Source: Palsa-1150 sp036490515 (GTDB taxonomy: Bacteria > Myxococcota_A > Polyangia > Polyangiales > Polyangiaceae). From it: a DNA stretch of 64,000 bases. The stretch spans positions 222,575 through 286,574 of the forward strand of contig DASXDU010000033.1 in assembly GCA_036490515.1 (NCBI GenBank), in the 5' to 3' direction. Below are positions 36,990 to 45,215 of the stretch, piece after piece. The notes below the pieces were generated by a model that searched no databases, had not been told where the DNA came from, and saw nothing but the letters and a program-made list of their open reading frames with translations. The position numbers were made by a program, and so were the translations under genes. Each line of letters opens with the position of its first letter. The first letter of the stretch is position 1.

Positions 36990-37880
36990 TCAGCGAGCCA
37001 GCGCGATCCACGCCGCGGCGCCCGCGGCGGCCAGGCCGACGAAGCCGATGATGTCGCCGGCGAGGATCTCGGTCCTGGCCGAGGAGACGTCCGCGGGGTT
37101 GCACGTGTGCACGCACGTGGAGCGCATCGAGTCGAGGCGGCTCGTGCCGGTGAGGCCGAGGGTGGCGAAGCCGGCGAGAGCGCCGAGCGCGATGCCGCCG
37201 AGCACGAAGGAGGCAAGGGGGATGGAGCGGTGGATCGCGGGAGAGGCGTGTTCGGGGGGGAGGGGCTGGAAGAGGTTGGGGGGAGCGGAAGCGAGCGCGG
37301 GCGCAGGCGCGGGCGCGGATGCGGGCGCGGGCGCCGGCGCGGACTCGGGCGCGGCCCCGGGCGCTCCGGCCAGCGGCACGAACGTCACGTGGAGGATGCG
37401 ATTGTGCTCGCCCTCGCGAATGAGGTGATGCATCTCGACGGGGACGGCGCCGGGGATCTCGAGGCGGAAGGCGTGCTCTCCCGGATCGAGCGTGACGGCG
37501 CGGCCCTTCTCGGCGCCCGTGACGGGCTTTCCGTCGACGAGGACGGTCAGCCCGTCGACGTCGCGGCCGTCGGCCCACACCGCGTCGAAGACGACGGAGG
37601 GGAGGCTGGCGTCGACCTCGGTGACCCAGCGCGTGCAGTCGGTGCGGATGGCGTCGGGGCAGACGGCGCGCGCGCAGGTGACGAAGCCCTCGCGCGCCTC
37701 GCGGAGCTTGCCGTCGAGGCGAGCGACCTGGGCGCGGTCGACGGCGCGGATGCAGACCTCCTTGTCGTCGGCGCGCGCGGGAGGCGCGAACGCCATGCAT
37801 GCCGCCAGGGACACGCCGGCGGCGAGCGAGAGGCCCCACGCACGCCCCGACGCACGCGCGGCGCGCTTCGTCAGAGGCAT
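36990..37880 (-). CDS. Secreted PEGA-like protein with Ala-Pro linker and two C-terminal TM segments
   Basis: 296 residues. Signal peptide ('LSLAAGVSLAACMAFAPPARAD'), then a cysteine-containing helical region ('VCIRAVDRAQVARLDGKLR', 'CARAVCPDAIRTDCTRW'), a PEGA-like beta-domain at about 110-180 ('LTVLVDGKPVTGAEKGRAVTL', 'DPGEHAFRLEIPG'), an Ala-Pro linker encoded by GC hexanucleotides (about 37280-37360), and two hydrophobic segments near 230-295. This layout, TPR-like part plus PEGA plus membrane tail, recurs in myxobacteria beside Ser/Thr kinases. It overlaps the upstream kinase gene by 10 bases and is last in the four-gene operon. Confidence 0.8.
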   Translation of the reverse strand: MPLTKRAARASGRAWGLSLAAGVSLAACMAFAPPARADDKEVCIRAVDRAQVARLDGKLREAREGFVTCARAVCPDAIRTDCTRWVTEVDASLPSVVFDAVWADGRDVDGLTVLVDGKPVTGAEKGRAVTLDPGEHAFRLEIPGAVPVEMHHLIREGEHNRILHVTFVPLAGAPGAAPESAPAPAPASAPAPAPALASAPPNLFQPLPPEHASPAIHRSIPLASFVLGGIALGALAGFATLGLTGTSRLDSMRSTCVHTCNPADVSSARTEILAGDIIGFVGLAAAGAAAWIALAR

Positions 37881-39505
37881 TCGGGCTTGTAGTGACGAAC
37901 GCCGCGGGCGTCGATCGTGTACGGCGGCGAGCACGACGCGGAGGCGTGGTGGCGTGGCGCCGGTGTGAAGGTGCGGCGCGGCGCGGGCGGCGGAACGGCC
38001 GCGGGACGAGGCTCGGTGGGGTCGGCCGTCACGGCGGGGCTCGCAGGGACGGTGGCGGTCGATGCGATGGAATTGGCGGCAGGCGCATCCGGAGGAGGCG
38101 AGGCGCTCGCCGGGTCCGTGTCTGCCGTCGAGGCGGGGGCCGCCGCGGCTGCCGCGCTGGCGGTGGAGGCGGCGGGGGACTGCGGAGACGCAGGGAACGA
38201 TGCACGCACGAGCCACGCGACCGTCGCGACCGCGGCGAGGCCCGCCATGGAAGCGATGCTCGCCGGACGCAGGAGGCGCGGCCTTCGCCGCGGCAGGTGC
38301 AGGTCCGTCACGGTGGCGATCCCTGTCTTCGTGCTCTCGACGGCTTCGCCCGTGGTCGCTGCGGTCACGAGGGTCGCTCCCTCGCCCGTGCCGGCCGCCT
38401 TCTCCTCTTCTTGCGGGCCTTGCGTGCGCGCGAGACCCGGCACCGCGACGGTCGGCACCGTGGCACCCGTGATCGTCGCGCTCGACGCCTGCGGGGGACG
38501 CATCACGCCCGGCCTGGAGGCGACCGCTCCGCCGAACTCCGCGTCGATCGACGCGACGCGCGCCGCTCGCTGCGCGAGCGCCGTACCCGCGACCCTCTCC
38601 ACCCACGCGCCCACCTCGATCGGCGTGGCGAGGGCGGCGTGGCGCTCGAGGGCGACCGCCATCTCGCGCGCCGTCGCGAAGCGCTTCGCGGGATCGCGCT
38701 CGAGGCCTCGCATGACGACGGCTTCGAGCTCGCGCGTGACCGACGGGGCGTGCGTGCGCGGCGCCGGGATGGGCTCGTGGAGGAGCTTCGCGACGACCTC
38801 GCCCTCGTCGTCGCCCTGGAAGAGACGCACGCCGGTGAGGGCCTCCCAGAGGACGACGGATGCCGAGAAGACGTCCGAGCGGCGCGTGACCCTGCCGCCG
38901 AGCTGCTCGGGCGCCATGTACGCGAGCTTGCCCTTGAGCTGCCCGACGCGTGTCGTCTGGGTGCGGCCGCGGGCCTTCGCGACGCCGAAGTCGAGGACGC
39001 GCGCGACGCCGTCGGTGCCGATGAGGATGTTGTGCGGCGAGACGTCGCGGTGCACGAGCTCGAGCGGCTCACCGCTGGCGTCGCGCGCCTCGTGCGCGGC
39101 GTGGAGGCCCTCGAGCGCCCCGAAGAGGATGGCGCCGACGATGGGCGGCGACGCCGGGGTGGTGACGCGCTTGGCCTCGCGCTGCAGGCGCGAGAGCGAG
39201 TCGCCGTGCACGTAGTCGAGGACGACGAAGAGCTCCCCCTCGGAGGACTCTGCGTCGAGCGTCTGGATCACGTTGGGGTGGTGGATGCGCGCGGCGAGGC
39301 GCGCCTCGTCGAGAAACATCGCGACGAAGTCGGGATCCTCGGAGAGGTGCGCGTGGAGGCGCTTGATCGCGACCGTCCGCGAGAAGCCCGAAGGGCCGAG
39401 GAGGCGCCCGTAGTGGAGCGTCGCCATGCCGCCGGCCGCGAACTGCTCGTACATCGCGTAGCGACCGAGCACGCGGCTGGGCAGGTGCGGCGACGTCGTC
39501 GGCAC
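37871..39505 (-). CDS. Membrane-anchored Ser/Thr protein kinase
   Basis: 544 residues. Kinase domain at 15-285: 'AAGGMATLHYGRL' (glycine loop), 'VAIKRLH', 'LVHRDVSPHNILI' and 'RVLDFGVAKARG' (catalytic loop and DFG), 'GKLAYMAPEQL'. A low-complexity stretch, one transmembrane segment (about 405-425, 'IASMAGLAAVATVAWLV') and an extracytoplasmic Ala/Pro-rich tail ending in a small cysteine-bearing motif follow. HRDVSPHN is a common myxobacterial variant of HRDLKPxN. The FHA activator gene upstream (27 bases away) and the PEGA-type protein gene downstream suggest one signalling unit. Confidence 0.92.
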   Translation of the reverse strand: MPTTSPHLPSRVLGRYAMYEQFAAGGMATLHYGRLLGPSGFSRTVAIKRLHAHLSEDPDFVAMFLDEARLAARIHHPNVIQTLDAESSEGELFVVLDYVHGDSLSRLQREAKRVTTPASPPIVGAILFGALEGLHAAHEARDASGEPLELVHRDVSPHNILIGTDGVARVLDFGVAKARGRTQTTRVGQLKGKLAYMAPEQLGGRVTRRSDVFSASVVLWEALTGVRLFQGDDEGEVVAKLLHEPIPAPRTHAPSVTRELEAVVMRGLERDPAKRFATAREMAVALERHAALATPIEVGAWVERVAGTALAQRAARVASIDAEFGGAVASRPGVMRPPQASSATITGATVPTVAVPGLARTQGPQEEEKAAGTGEGATLVTAATTGEAVESTKTGIATVTDLHLPRRRPRLLRPASIASMAGLAAVATVAWLVRASFPASPQSPAASTASAAAAAAPASTADTDPASASPPPDAPAANSIASTATVPASPAVTADPTEPRPAAVPPPAPRRTFTPAPRHHASASCSPPYTIDARGVRHYKPECL

Positions 39506-39532
39506 GCCGTGGAGTCTACTCGATCCGGCGGG

Positions 39533-40963
39533 TCACGGCTTGCGAGGCCGTGGGATCCCATAGTCGTCGAGGCGCGAGACGAGCGTCGTGCGCGAGATGC
39601 CGAGCGCCCTCGCGGCGCGCGACTGGTTGCCGCCGCACTCGGCGAGGACGGCGAGGATGCGATCGCGCTCGGGATCTCCGCTGCTCGGAGGAGGCAGGGT
39701 GGGCAGGGGCGTGGCGCGCCCGGTCTGCGGAGCGCCGGGCGGGGGAGGGATGGACGTGGACCCGATGCGGTGGAGAGGTAGCGTCGCGGCCATGCGCTGG
39801 ATGGGCAGATGCTCGGGCGAGATCTCGGCGCCGGGCGCGACGAGGACTGCGCGGTCCACGAAGTTCTTGAGCTCGCGCACGTTCCCCGGCCACGCGTAGC
39901 CCTGGAGCATGAGGAGGGCTTCGGGGCGGAGCGCCGGGACGGGCTTGCGTCCGAGCTCGGCGCAGGCGGCGCGAATGAACTCGCGCGCGAGGGGCTCGAT
40001 CTCCGCCGGTCGCTCGCGCAGCGGGGGGACGGCGACGAGCGCGCCGTTGAGGCGGAAGAAGAGGTCCTCGCGGAACCGCCCGAGGCGCACCTGCTCGTCG
40101 AGGTCGCGGTTGGTCGCGGCGACGAAGCGGACGTCGATCGTGCGCGGCGCGAGGCCTCCGACGCGCAGGACCTGCTGCGACTCGAGGGCGCGGAGCATCT
40201 TGGCCTGGAGCGAGAGGGGCATCTCGCCGACCTCGTCGAGGAAGAGGGTGCCGCCGTCGACGACCTCGAGGAGACCGGGCTTGGCCTGCGACGCGCCGGT
40301 GAAGGCCCCGCGCTCGTAGCCGAAGAGCTCCGCCTCGAGGAGCGACTCGGCGACGGCGGCGCAGTTGAGGCGGAGGAAGGGGCGGCCCCGCCGGCGCGAC
40401 CGCTCGTGGACGCGCTCGGCGACGAGCTCCTTGCCCGCGCCCGTCTCGCCGACGACGAGGACGTTGATGTTGCCGGCGGCGATCCGGTCGACCAGATCGT
40501 AGAGCGCGTGCATCGCCGGGTCCTCGACGATGTGTGCGCGCGCGCGGCTGGCCGGGGCGTGGCCCGTGGCGGTGCCGTCGTCGCGGCGGGTCGCGATCTC
40601 CTCGGAGATCGGGCCGCTCTCCGGGGCGGCGTCTTCGGCGGCGTGGATGGCGTGGATGACGAGCAGGGCGGCGCCGAGGCGGAAGGCCTCGCCGCGGAAG
40701 ACCGGGACGCGGAGGCCGGGCTCGATGCGCTGGTCGCGGACGCGCGTGCCGTTGACGCTGCCGAGGTCCTCGATCTCGATGCGGTCGCCCAGATGGAGCA
40801 CGGCGTGGCGGCGCGTGATCGACGGGTCGTCGATCTTGAGGTCGCTCTTCTCGGAGCGCCCCAGGACGACGGTGCCGCGCGAGGGGAGCGCGTACCCGAC
40901 GAAGCCGCCCTGGCTCACGACGACGAGCTTGAGGGCGCGGGAGCGGACGGGCGCGGAGGCCAT
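39533..40963 (-). CDS. FHA-domain sigma-54-dependent activator
   Basis: 476 residues. FHA domain at 15-100 ('VVLGRSEKSDLKIDDPSITRR' in part, 'LGSVNGTRV'), AAA+ domain at 145-385 with 'VVGETGAGKELVAERVH', the canonical 'YERGAFTGASQAKPG' sigma-54 loop and 'GGTLFLDEVGEMP', then a Fis-type helix-turn-helix ('NQSRAARALGISRTTLVSRLDDYGI' in part). The FHA domain should read the phosphorylation state set by the kinase encoded next to it. It is a paralogue of the activator at 24898. It begins 5 bases after the upstream lipoprotein stop, within the same operon. Confidence 0.93.
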   Translation of the reverse strand: MASAPVRSRALKLVVVSQGGFVGYALPSRGTVVLGRSEKSDLKIDDPSITRRHAVLHLGDRIEIEDLGSVNGTRVRDQRIEPGLRVPVFRGEAFRLGAALLVIHAIHAAEDAAPESGPISEEIATRRDDGTATGHAPASRARAHIVEDPAMHALYDLVDRIAAGNINVLVVGETGAGKELVAERVHERSRRRGRPFLRLNCAAVAESLLEAELFGYERGAFTGASQAKPGLLEVVDGGTLFLDEVGEMPLSLQAKMLRALESQQVLRVGGLAPRTIDVRFVAATNRDLDEQVRLGRFREDLFFRLNGALVAVPPLRERPAEIEPLAREFIRAACAELGRKPVPALRPEALLMLQGYAWPGNVRELKNFVDRAVLVAPGAEISPEHLPIQRMAATLPLHRIGSTSIPPPPGAPQTGRATPLPTLPPPSSGDPERDRILAVLAECGGNQSRAARALGISRTTLVSRLDDYGIPRPRKP

Positions 40964-40968
40964 CGGGG

Positions 40969-41841
40969 TCAGAGGACGAAGTCGGCGCGGACGTTGTCGT
41001 AGTAGATCTGCGAGCCGCCCGTGCGGCAGTAGCTCGAGCCGACGCTGATGTTCGCGGTGCCCTGCGTCCAGGGGCCCTGCAGCGGTACGTGATCCTCGAC
41101 CACCGTGCCGTCGACCGTCAACCCGGAGGTGTAGGTCTGCGTCGCGTCGTCGGCGTCGAGCGTGAGGACGACGTGGTGCCAGTCGCCGGCCGCGATGCCG
41201 CCGCCGTCGGAGGGGTAGGGGGTGTGGCCCCAGCCATTCCCGCCGCTCGGGGCGTCGATGTACTCCTGGATCTGGTACGCGCCGTTGGGCTGGACGAGGA
41301 GCTGGAGCGAGCGCCACGTCTGCGAGGCGCTGTCGAAGAGGGCGATGCCCATCGACGTGACGGTGCTGTCGGAGAGCGTACCCACGCGGAGCTGGAACTC
41401 GAGGCGCGAGGACGTGGGGAGGAAGGGGAAGGCGACGGAGTACCCGCCGGAGGTGCCGACGTCGGGGCCGTCGAGGTGGACGAAGAGCGAGCTCGGAGGC
41501 GACACGGAGATGCCGTCGACGATGCCGGCGTGCGCCTCGTAGGTGAAGAGCCCGAGCGAGGCTGCGTCGACGTCGTCGAAGTCCATGCAGTAGACGAAGG
41601 GGCCGCCGTCGTCGGGGCAGAAGGCCGTCGCCTCGAGCGGAGCGTCGGCGCCGGAGGAGGAGTCGGCGGCGGCCTCGGAGACCGCGGGGGAGTCGACGGA
41701 TGCATCGAAGGCGCCTGCGCCGTCGGCGTGCGCGTCGGCGAGGCCGCTCGTGAGGTCCTGGTAGGACGCGAGCCAGTAGCAGCCCGCGAGCGAGGCCGCG
41801 AACGGGCAAGCCAGCGCGCCCGCGAGCCAGAGGCGCCTCAT
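40969..41841 (-). CDS. Lipoprotein with LamG/concanavalin-like domain
   Basis: 290 residues. Lipobox 'AASLAGCYWLAS' at about residue 21, then an Asp/Ala-rich linker ('DAHADGAGAFDASVDSPAV' in part) and a strand-rich domain of about 200 residues ('YCMDFDDVD', 'RLEFQLRVG', 'WHHVVLTLDADDATQTYT', 'YYDNVRADFVL'). The 'GDWHHVVLTLD' pattern is typical of laminin-G/concanavalin-A-like domains that bind glycans. It is the first gene of the operon running to 36990. A sensor or surface-binding role for the kinase pathway is inference. Confidence 0.75.
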   Translation of the reverse strand: MRRLWLAGALACPFAASLAGCYWLASYQDLTSGLADAHADGAGAFDASVDSPAVSEAAADSSSGADAPLEATAFCPDDGGPFVYCMDFDDVDAASLGLFTYEAHAGIVDGISVSPPSSLFVHLDGPDVGTSGGYSVAFPFLPTSSRLEFQLRVGTLSDSTVTSMGIALFDSASQTWRSLQLLVQPNGAYQIQEYIDAPSGGNGWGHTPYPSDGGGIAAGDWHHVVLTLDADDATQTYTSGLTVDGTVVEDHVPLQGPWTQGTANISVGSSYCRTGGSQIYYDNVRADFVL

Positions 41842-41943
41842 CGAGGACGATCGTAGCACCGCCACACGGCGTTCGACGTCGCCGCGCACCTGGATCGGAG
41901 CACCGTGGGCGCGTCGCCGGCCCGACGAGCGGGCCCGCGCGTG

Positions 41944-41991
41944 CAAGTTGTCCGGCGCTGAACGAGTTGACCGGCGGGTCTTTACAACTTG
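41944..41991. repeat. Inverted repeat upstream of DUF1592 operon
   Basis: CAAGTTGT at 41944-41951 and ACAACTTG at 41984-41991 form an 8-base dyad 32 bases apart. Nested are GAACGAGTTGA and ACTTGTTC, so that GTT/AAC-rich half-sites recur. It lies in the 272-base interval (41842-42113) between divergent lipoprotein genes and could be an operator or promoter region; an exact promoter was not identified. The interval has no gene. Confidence 0.5.
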
Positions 41992-42113
41992 TTCAACGCG
42001 GGCGACCTGGCGCTCTCACCGCGAGGTGAAAACAGCGGCGATCGAGGGGTTCCGCGCGGGGCTCGACCGTGGAACGAGCCTTGCGAACGCATGCGGGCGT
42101 GGAGGCATCGGCC

Positions 42114-43802
42114 ATGCGGCGAACTCGCAGTCTCGTCCTCGCAGCTGCGCTCGCGACCGCGGCGTGCGTGGGCCACATCGGCGACGGAGGACTGTCGGGG
42201 GGAGGCGGCCTCGCGGGCGGCGGGCCGGGGGGAACGTCGAGTGGAGGTACGGGCACGCTCGCCGCGACGTGCGGGTCGAGCTATGCGCCGGGCCACGTCG
42301 CCATCCATCGCCTGACGAACGACGAGTACGACAACACCATCCAGGATCTCCTCTACACGACCGCGACGCCGGGGACCCAGTTCGACCCGAGTCCGGCCGG
42401 TCAGTCGGGCTTCTCGAACGACTCCGACGCGCTCATCATCTCGGACGACCTCGTCGCCGCCTACTACAACGCCGGCGAGGCGCTCGCGAAGGCGGTCATC
42501 GCGACGAAGGGCACGACGGGGGGCGCGTACGCCAAGATCGTGACGTGCGCGCCGTCGGCCTCCTGCGCGCAGTCGACCATCCAGGCGTTTGCGACGCGCG
42601 CGTACCGTCGCCCTGCAACGGCGGACGAGGTGACGACGCTGATGAACGTCTTCAACCAGGACACGGACTTCGACACCGGCGTCCAGGACGTCATCAACGC
42701 GGTGCTGGTGAACCCCAAGTTCATCTTCGAGTCCTCGACCAACCCGCAGTCGCAGGTCGACGGCGCGACGTTCGCCATCGACGACTACGCGCTCGCGTCT
42801 CGCCTCTCGTACGCGATCTGGCAGACGATGCCCGACGACCAGCTCTTCCAGCTCGCCGGCGCCGGGCAGCTTCACGACCCGGCGACGCTCGAGGCGCAGG
42901 TCGCGCGGATGCTGAAGGACACGCGCGTGGCCCGCATGCTCACCTCGATGCGCAACGACTGGGCGGGCCTGCTCACGCTGGCCGACCCGAACGGGAAGCT
43001 CGTCGGGCTCGACGACGGCGTGCGCGCAGCGATGGTCGGCGAGGTGGACGCGTTCCTCCAGGACCTCGTGGCCAACGATCGGAGCTTCCTCCAGGTGCTC
43101 ACGGGGCAGCAGGCGTTCGTGAACCAGACGATGGCGACGTACTACGGGGTTCCGTTCACGGGGAGCGACCCGAACACGTACGTGCCCGTGAGCCTTCCGC
43201 CCGACCGCACCGGGCTGGTGACTACGGCCGGCATCCTCACCGCGACCGCCGGCGACGTCGCATACACGCACCCGGTCCACCGCGGGCACTGGCTGACGCA
43301 GAAGATCACGTGCACCCCGCCGTCGCTCCCGCCGAACAACACGAACGAGACGTTCACGAACCCGTCGACGTCGGGCGAGACGCCGCGTCAGGCGCTCGCG
43401 CAGCACACGGCCGATCCGGCGTGCGCGGGGTGCCACCAGTCGATGGACGCGCTCGGGCTCGGCCTCGAGAACTACGACCCGTTCGGCCTCTGGCGCACGA
43501 CCTATCCGGACATCCCGGGGACGATCGACGCGAGCGGAACGCTTCCGCCGCCGAGCGACGAGGCCTTCTCGAACGGGCTCCAGATGTACTCCGAGCTCGC
43601 GGCGAGCGACGGGACGCGCGCATGCCTCGCACAGCAGCTCATGGCGTACGTCCTCACGCGCGCGCTGAGCTCCACCGACGATCTCTGCATCGTGAACCAG
43701 ATCGGTACGACCACCGTCACGCCCAGCGGCTCGTTCTCGTCGACGATGAGCCTGATCGCCCAGAGCCGGCAATTTCTCATGCAGACAGGAGAGGCCCCAT
43801 GA
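42114..43802 (+). CDS. DUF1592/DUF1588/DUF1585 lipoprotein (planctomycete-type)
   Basis: 562 residues. Lipobox 'LAAALATAACVG' and a Gly-rich tether precede a domain chain: 'AIHRLTNDEYDNTIQDLLY' (DUF1587-like), 'FATRAYRRPATADEV' (DUF1595), 'YALASRLSYAIWQTMPDDQL' (DUF1592), 'AGILTATAGDVAYTHPVHRGHW' (DUF1588), then 'HTADPACAGCHQSMDALGLGLENYDPFG' (in parts; DUF1585, with a CxxCH heme-type motif, CAGCH). Such proteins are paired with DUF1552 proteins in myxobacteria and planctomycetes; the complex is uncharacterised but the CxxCH motif suggests redox or heme. ATG 42114 has GGAGG 8 bases upstream. An upstream in-frame start at 42069 is less likely. Confidence 0.85.
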   Translation: MRRTRSLVLAAALATAACVGHIGDGGLSGGGGLAGGGPGGTSSGGTGTLAATCGSSYAPGHVAIHRLTNDEYDNTIQDLLYTTATPGTQFDPSPAGQSGFSNDSDALIISDDLVAAYYNAGEALAKAVIATKGTTGGAYAKIVTCAPSASCAQSTIQAFATRAYRRPATADEVTTLMNVFNQDTDFDTGVQDVINAVLVNPKFIFESSTNPQSQVDGATFAIDDYALASRLSYAIWQTMPDDQLFQLAGAGQLHDPATLEAQVARMLKDTRVARMLTSMRNDWAGLLTLADPNGKLVGLDDGVRAAMVGEVDAFLQDLVANDRSFLQVLTGQQAFVNQTMATYYGVPFTGSDPNTYVPVSLPPDRTGLVTTAGILTATAGDVAYTHPVHRGHWLTQKITCTPPSLPPNNTNETFTNPSTSGETPRQALAQHTADPACAGCHQSMDALGLGLENYDPFGLWRTTYPDIPGTIDASGTLPPPSDEAFSNGLQMYSELAASDGTRACLAQQLMAYVLTRALSSTDDLCIVNQIGTTTVTPSGSFSSTMSLIAQSRQFLMQTGEAP

Positions 43803-45196
43803 GCTGGAAGGTCCAACGGCGTCACCTCATGACGGGCGCCGGCGCGGTGTTCCTCCTGCCGTTGCTGGAGAAGTTCTTCCCGAAGGAGGCGATGGCGGCC
43901 GGGACGTCGGACCCGCGACGCTTCGTGTCGCTCTACATGCCGAACGGCACCTACAACGTGCAGGGCGACGCGGTCTGGTACCCGGCGAACCTCGCGACCG
44001 GGCCGCTGACGACGTCGATGTTCAACCAGCGCTCGGTGTTCGCGCCCTTCACGAGCGAGCTGTCGAACTTCTCGATCCTGATGCACCCGCAGTGTCAGGC
44101 GCGCAACTCGGCCGCGAGCGTCGTCCCCGACGGCGGCGGCCACGTCTCGGCGGTGACCACGTTCCTCACGCAGGCGGTCTTCACGGACGTCAACTCGACG
44201 CAGTGCACGGTCCCCGGAAGCTCGTTCGACCAGATGGTCGCCGACAAGGCCGGCAAGCCGAACCTCGTGCTGAGCGGCGGCTGCAACGACGCGAACCCCG
44301 ACGGGATCGCCTTCAACTACGCGGACTACGTGTCGTTCGCGAGCGGGCAGCCCAACGAGCCGCACAAGAACCCGGTGGAGCTCTACAAGGCGATGTTCGC
44401 GAGCATCGTCTCGACGCCGAACGCGCCGGTCCTCGCCGCGACGCGCAACCACAGCATCCTCGACTCGTCGCTCTCCGACATCAAGGACCTCCAGTCGAAG
44501 CTCGGCAAGACCGACAACCAGAAGCTCGACGACTACATGACGAGCGTACGCCACCTCGAGACGCAACTCTTCACGCCGCCCGTCGTCGCGAGCGCGTGCA
44601 CGCCCGGCACGCAGCCGCCCGAGACCATCGACAACGTCGACCTCGATGGCTCGCTGAGCAACGTCTACGACCAGCGCGTCCAGTCGTTCTTCGACATGAT
44701 CGTGCTCGCCTTCAAGTGTGACCTCGTCCGGTCGGTGAGCTTCATGTACGACGGCGAGACGGCCGGGCGGCAGAACAACCCGTGCCCGTCGAACCTCCTC
44801 TACGACAACGCCGATCTCACGGGGCAGCTCCACATCGGGATCTCGCACTACGGGCAGAACTCGAACGGCGACGAGAAGTGCATCAGCCGCGACCGGAACT
44901 ACCTGTCGCTCTTCTTCTACCTGCTCGACGCGCTCGGGCAGGCGACGGACCCGAGCGGCAGCGCGGTGCTCGACAACACGATCGTGATGGCCGGCTACAA
45001 CGTCACCGACGGCCAGCACACGGGCAACGCGGAGGGGACGCCGCTCGTCGTGGGGGGTGGCAAGAACTTCATGCACCCCGGCAACTGCTTCGACCTGAAG
45101 CACGCCGACCTGACCTCGGTGCTCTACACGTTCAACACGTTCCTCGGGCTCGGCCTGACGGACTTCCAGGGGGACTCGACGCTGCTGTCGATCTGA
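43799..45196 (+). CDS. DUF1552 protein
   Basis: 465 residues. The N terminus 'MSWKVQRRHLMTGAGAVFLLPLLEKF' resembles a TAT-like or Sec signal ending near residue 35. Conserved patterns include 'FVSLYMPNGTYNVQG' (about 42-56), 'STQCTVPGSSFDQMVAD', 'DYMTSVRHLETQLF' and 'HIGISHYGQ'. These are typical of DUF1552, found beside DUF1592-type genes. The fold recalls the alkaline-phosphatase/sulfatase superfamily, though no nucleophile is assigned here. ATG overlaps the preceding TGA, so translation is coupled. Function unknown. Confidence 0.85.
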   Translation: MSWKVQRRHLMTGAGAVFLLPLLEKFFPKEAMAAGTSDPRRFVSLYMPNGTYNVQGDAVWYPANLATGPLTTSMFNQRSVFAPFTSELSNFSILMHPQCQARNSAASVVPDGGGHVSAVTTFLTQAVFTDVNSTQCTVPGSSFDQMVADKAGKPNLVLSGGCNDANPDGIAFNYADYVSFASGQPNEPHKNPVELYKAMFASIVSTPNAPVLAATRNHSILDSSLSDIKDLQSKLGKTDNQKLDDYMTSVRHLETQLFTPPVVASACTPGTQPPETIDNVDLDGSLSNVYDQRVQSFFDMIVLAFKCDLVRSVSFMYDGETAGRQNNPCPSNLLYDNADLTGQLHIGISHYGQNSNGDEKCISRDRNYLSLFFYLLDALGQATDPSGSAVLDNTIVMAGYNVTDGQHTGNAEGTPLVVGGGKNFMHPGNCFDLKHADLTSVLYTFNTFLGLGLTDFQGDSTLLSI

Positions 45197-45215
45197 CGAG
45201 GGAGGCACGCCTGCG

